Source: Dactylosporangium aurantiacum (GTDB lineage Bacteria > Actinomycetota > Actinomycetes > Mycobacteriales > Micromonosporaceae). Taken from it: a stretch of DNA of 64,000 nt. A program made the position numbers and the translations under genes. The stretch lies in the NCBI RefSeq assembly GCF_000716715.1, contig NZ_JNYJ01000037.1:22094-86093 (forward strand), given 5' to 3'. Of the stretch, positions 60,903 to 64,000 are shown in pieces. The notes under the pieces were generated by a model that had not been told where the DNA came from, did not search any database, and saw nothing but the letters and a program-made list of their open reading frames with translations. Position 1 is the stretch's first letter, and every line of letters starts with the position of its first letter.

Positions 60903-62054
60903 CTAGATCCTGAGGAAGCGCACCGCGTCCGCCCGGGCGCAGCCCGTGCCGGAGCTGGTCAGCGTGACCGCCGTCCCGGTGCCCGCGGGCAGCGCGAACG
61001 TGCCCAGGTCGACCCAGCCGGACGAGCCGGCCGTGCCGTTGACCGTGGTCTGGGTGCCCGCGACGGTGAGCTTCGCGGCGGGGTCGCTGTTGGTGGCCGT
61101 CACCTTGTAGTAGGAGACGCGGTAGGTGCCCGCCGCACGGAGGTTGGGGCGCCAGGTCGCCGTGTTGCCGGCGGTGTTGCAGGCGGCGTAGCGGGTCGGG
61201 GAGCCGACGGTCCAGCCGGTCAGCGTGGACGGCGACCAGGTGCCGGTCTCGCTGTAGCCGTACGCGGCCGGGCCGTCGTCGTCGACGTAGTAGTCCTTCT
61301 GCCAGTAGCGCACGTAGTCGAACTGCACGGTGGACGGCAACTTCGTCGCGTCGGGGACGCTGCCGTAGGCGATGCTGGTGAGCCAGATGCTCGTGTAGTC
61401 GTGGGTCCAGTCCGTCGGCACGTAGGGCGCGGTGTACTTGAGGACCCCGTCGACGTAGAACTTCGTGCTCGTCTCCGACCAGTCGATGCCGTAGACGTGC
61501 CAGTCGCGCGAGTCGATGGTGCTGCTCGTGTACGTGGTGCCGTACGACTTGCCGGCCGAGACGCCGTTGCCCTGCCAGGTCAGGACCCCGTGGTGGATAC
61601 GGGTCGGGCTGATCGAGTCGATCTCGAAGCCGTCGATCTCGGTGCGCTGCGACGCCGGGTACGTGGTCGACCCGTCGCCGGCCATGAGCCAGAAGGAGCT
61701 GTGCCAGCCGGCGCCGTCGTTGAGCTTGGCGCGGGTCTCGTAGTAGCCGTACCGCAGCGTCTGCTTGCTGACCACGCCGCCGCCGGTGTAGTCCTTGCCG
61801 CCGTAGGTCTCCTTCTTGAGGGCGATGTTGAGGGCGCCGCCGCTGACGGAGACGTTCTGCGGGCGCTGCGTGCTGTACGCCTTGGAGTCGGTGCGGTAGT
61901 TCCACTTCGCGGTGTCCACGGCGGTGCCGTCGAACTGGTCCTCGAAGACGAGCGTGTAGCCGGTGCCGGCCGGGTCGGCGTGGGCGGCGGTGGCGGGCGC
62001 GACGGCGACGGCCGTGGCCGGTGCCAGCAGCAGGAGCGTGAGCAGGCGGCGCAT
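60903..62054 (-). CDS. Secreted GH16 endo-beta-glucanase with golvesin-like C-terminal domain, 383 aa
   Basis: Signal peptide (LLTLLLLAPATAVAVAPATA), GH16 domain with LVFEDQFDGTAVD, WHSSFWLM and the catalytic EIDGFE (two Glu, one Asp). The C-terminal about 130 residues (YSETGTWSPST, TATWRPNLRAAGTYRVSYY, ADAVRFLRI) match a golvesin C-terminal-like beta-sandwich often attached to glycan enzymes. Likely laminarinase-type. Overlaps the BNR_4 stop by one base. Confidence 0.88.
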   Translation of the reverse strand: MRRLLTLLLLAPATAVAVAPATAAHADPAGTGYTLVFEDQFDGTAVDTAKWNYRTDSKAYSTQRPQNVSVSGGALNIALKKETYGGKDYTGGGVVSKQTLRYGYYETRAKLNDGAGWHSSFWLMAGDGSTTYPASQRTEIDGFEIDSISPTRIHHGVLTWQGNGVSAGKSYGTTYTSSTIDSRDWHVYGIDWSETSTKFYVDGVLKYTAPYVPTDWTHDYTSIWLTSIAYGSVPDATKLPSTVQFDYVRYWQKDYYVDDDGPAAYGYSETGTWSPSTLTGWTVGSPTRYAACNTAGNTATWRPNLRAAGTYRVSYYKVTATNSDPAAKLTVAGTQTTVNGTAGSSGWVDLGTFALPAGTGTAVTLTSSGTGCARADAVRFLRI

Positions 62055-63298
62055 CAGTTCCTCCCGTAGTAGAGGCGAAGGTTGGTGAGGTCGACGAGGT
62101 AGAGCACGTCGACGCCGGCGCTGGTGCGCTCGACGGCGAACCGCTCGACGGGGATGCCGGGCGCGACCGCGGCGGCGGTCCACGCGGTCCCGGTCTTCGT
62201 GGCGACCGACATGCCGGCCGCCGTGGCGTAGTAGACGCGTTTCTGTTCGGTCGGGTGCCAGGTGATGTCGATCGCGGCGGTGGTCTGGGTGGCGGAGTAG
62301 ACGGTGTCGCGCACCCAGGTCGTCCCTGAGACGTACGCGTACCGCACCATGAAGTTCGTCGCGCTCCGGTACCGGTATGCGACCTTCGGCGCGGTGCCGT
62401 CGACGGTGAGCTTGGCGCTCTGCACGGCCGGTCCGGTGCCGTCGTTGCCCTGGTACACCTCGCCGGTCTCGATCGGCTGGATGACGTCGGCGGTGGCGGT
62501 GCTGACGGGCACGGTCACCGCCGCGCCGGTGTGGTCCACGAACGTGTTGCTGGCCGGACGGTAGAGCAGGTAGCTGAGCTGGTGGCGGAACGCGGTCGCC
62601 GGGTACAGCCCCCACTCCCACAGGATGTGCAGGTTGCCGGCGGCGTCGAACTGCAGGTCGTCGGGGTACACGGCACGGTTGGCGGACTCGGCGAACACCG
62701 CGACACGCGTCCAGGTGGCGGCGGCGTCGTTCCACCGGTAGAGCCGCCCGGAGCGGGCGGTGCTCCCGTCGAGCCGGGCGATCAGGTACAGGTCGCCGTT
62801 CGGTGCGGTGGTCAGCACCGGGTACGTGACGCCGATCCCCTGGTCCGGCAGGTCGCCGGCGTGGTTGGTGGGCGCGCCGCCGACGGTGTCGGAGCGGAAG
62901 TACCGCCACGCGTTGTTGTGCATGCTGGCGAACACGTGGAAGCGGCCGCTGCCGTCCCGCGCGATCGACGGCTGGTTGTGCCCGTTGTCGTCGGCGTACT
63001 CGGCCTGGGCCGCGCCGTTCATGACGGGCAGTTTCGTCCAGCCGCCGGCCGTGTCGCGCCGGGCGATCGCGACGCGGTGGGTGCCGGCGGTGGAGCCTGG
63101 TTCGTTGAAGGCCAGATAGGCGTAGTCGTTGCCGGGGGTGTACGTGTCCAGCGGCGACCACCAGGCCGCCTGGTTGGAGCTGTCGATGCCGTACGGCACG
63201 AGGGTGACGTCGGCGGGCGTGGCGTGCACGGCGGTTGCGGGCACGGTGACGAGGGCCGTCGCCATGGCGGTGGCGGCGACCAGGACGGCACGGTTCAT
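62054..63298 (-). CDS. Secreted BNR_4-repeat protein, possible polysaccharide lyase, 414 aa
   Basis: Signal peptide (VLVAATAMATALVTVPATA), then a seven-bladed-propeller-type repeat protein: YAYLAFNEPGST, DNGHNQPSIARDGSGRFHVF, YPVLTTAPNGDLYLI, DDLQFDAAGNLHILWEW, ITWHPTEQKRVYYAT. The NGHNQPS/HNNAW blocks occur in BNR_4 proteins that include PL24/PL25-type ulvan lyases. Lyase activity is inference. Coupled to GH16 and preceded by KDPG aldolase. Confidence 0.75.
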   Translation of the reverse strand: MNRAVLVAATAMATALVTVPATAVHATPADVTLVPYGIDSSNQAAWWSPLDTYTPGNDYAYLAFNEPGSTAGTHRVAIARRDTAGGWTKLPVMNGAAQAEYADDNGHNQPSIARDGSGRFHVFASMHNNAWRYFRSDTVGGAPTNHAGDLPDQGIGVTYPVLTTAPNGDLYLIARLDGSTARSGRLYRWNDAAATWTRVAVFAESANRAVYPDDLQFDAAGNLHILWEWGLYPATAFRHQLSYLLYRPASNTFVDHTGAAVTVPVSTATADVIQPIETGEVYQGNDGTGPAVQSAKLTVDGTAPKVAYRYRSATNFMVRYAYVSGTTWVRDTVYSATQTTAAIDITWHPTEQKRVYYATAAGMSVATKTGTAWTAAAVAPGIPVERFAVERTSAGVDVLYLVDLTNLRLYYGRN

Positions 63299-63320
63299 CG
63301 GTCCCTTCCTCAGGGCTCGG

Positions 63321-63905
63321 TCAGGTCGTGCGGAGGACCTCCAGGAGCGGTGGCAGGCCGCCGTCGCGGGTGACGGCGCCGCCGACCCCCAGCGCGCGGG
63401 CGCCGGCGGTCAGGTAGTCGCGTGCGTTGTGGGCGCCGACGCCGCCGGTGGCGACGAACTTCGCCTCGGGGAACGGGCCGCGCATCTCGCGCAGCCAGCC
63501 GGGGCCGAGTGACCCGGCGGGAAACGCCTTGAGCCAGTGGCAGCCGGCCCGCAGCGCGTGGTGGACCTCGGACGCGGTCGCGACCCCCGGCAGGTGCGGC
63601 AGCCCCGCGTCGTGGCTGGCGCGCACCACGTCGAGGTCGAGGCCGGGCGCGACGGTGAAGACCGCACCTGCCTCGGCCGCGACGGCGACCTGTTCGGGGC
63701 TGCGGACGGTGCCCGCCCCGACCGGGTGCCCGTGGCCGGCGAGGGCGCGCAGGCACTCGACGGCCGCCGGGTTCTGGATCGGGACCTCCACGACGCCGAG
63801 GCCGCTGTCCCAGACGGCACGGGCGATCTGCAGGGCGCGCGGAATCGGCACGCCCCGCAGGATCGCCACCAGCGGGCGCCCGTCGAGCAGCTCGTCGAAG
63901 GTCAT
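63321..63905 (-). CDS. eda: KDPG/KHG aldolase, 194 aa
   Basis: Class I aldolase barrel: VAILRGV (strand 1), VVEVPIQNP (Glu), GAGTVRSPEQ and the Schiff-base Lys in HWLKAFPAGSLG. Cleaves 2-keto-3-deoxy-6-phosphogluconate or the galactonate analogue to pyruvate and a triose phosphate. Its ATG overlaps the solute-binding-protein stop (ATGA). It would finish catabolism of uronates or other sugars released by the operon's enzymes. Confidence 0.9.
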   Translation of the reverse strand: MTFDELLDGRPLVAILRGVPIPRALQIARAVWDSGLGVVEVPIQNPAAVECLRALAGHGHPVGAGTVRSPEQVAVAAEAGAVFTVAPGLDLDVVRASHDAGLPHLPGVATASEVHHALRAGCHWLKAFPAGSLGPGWLREMRGPFPEAKFVATGGVGAHNARDYLTAGARALGVGGAVTRDGGLPPLLEVLRTT

Positions 63906-64000
63906 TTGATGAGGGCGTTCATCCGGTCGCGGGCGGAGGTGAGGGCTTCTTTCGGGTTCTTTTTGCCGATGAGGATGGATTGGACTTCTTCGGCGAGGAC
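63902..64000 (-). CDS. 3' end of a sugar ABC transporter solute-binding protein (partial)
   Basis: Only 32 residues are visible: VLAEEVQSILIGKKNPKEAL then DRMNALIK and stop. This is the standard C-terminus of family 1 extracellular solute-binding proteins. It runs off the window edge. It uses more AAA, GAA and CAA codons than its neighbours. It starts the operon segment eda-BNR_4-GH16. Confidence 0.65.
   Translation of the reverse strand, partial: VLAEEVQSILIGKKNPKEALTSARDRMNALIK

Overview
This is a chromosomal window from a very GC-rich actinomycete. The family is most likely Micromonosporaceae (Actinoplanes, Dactylosporangium or a relative). That placement is inferred from the gene repertoire: two large ATPase-LuxR (LAL) regulators, several Pkn-type kinases, a CBM2-GH6 cellulase, an SCO6745-family protein and a DUF6412/YidC-like pair. 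The genus cannot be fixed from the sequence. Coding density is high, many starts are GTG, and long runs of genes overlap by 1 or 4 nt. No rRNA, tRNA, CRISPR array, insertion sequence or phage gene was seen.

Layout, left half. 0.1-6.5 kb: a LAL regulator, then a membrane Ser/Thr kinase and a LacI regulator in one operon, and a shortened paralogous kinase on the other side. 6.7-11 kb: an exopolysaccharide operon with a 55-aa LPXTG microprotein, a processive GT2 synthase, UDP-GlcNAc 2-epimerase and a secreted DUF2334 deacetylase-like protein. 11-15 kb: GH88 unsaturated uronyl hydrolase, SDR and MFS genes behind a perfect LacI-type operator. 15-18.6 kb: a four-gene ABC-2 export operon. 18.7-21 kb: a membrane GGDEF protein, DUF6412 and a YidC-like protein.

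The centrepiece is 21.1-28 kb. Seven translationally coupled genes encode an inositol-phosphate synthase-like cyclase, EboC (UbiA-type), a TIM-barrel isomerase, EboA, EboB (TatD-type), EboE and EboF. This is an ebo-type metabolite-trafficking cluster in which the usual dehydroquinate-synthase-like EboD appears to be replaced by a different class of sugar-phosphate cyclase.

28-43 kb: a DAG-kinase-like gene, a second LAL regulator preceded by a 62-aa gene, and a 43-aa gene that shares an approximately 75-nt leader with it. These are followed by DUF72, kelch lipoprotein, MarR and a third kinase. A LacI-controlled sugar operon (cupin, Gfo/Idh/MocA, TIM-barrel isomerase) and a degenerate P450-like gene coupled to a PEP-mutase-family gene come next. 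43-52 kb: crotonase, PLP dehydratase, a QsdR-type TetR regulator, a two-component system, a secreted metalloprotease and small genes. 52-64 kb: a LacI regulator, a DHA2 exporter with its TetR repressor, the GH6 cellulase, a pirin/GNAT pair and a polysaccharide-utilisation operon (solute-binding protein, KDPG aldolase, BNR_4 protein, GH16).

Two patterns cut across genes. Polysaccharide degradation recurs (GH88, GH6, GH16, BNR_4, Eda) beside LacI regulators. At four genes, short tandem duplications start at or span the stop codon, which suggests 3'-end slippage is common in this genome.
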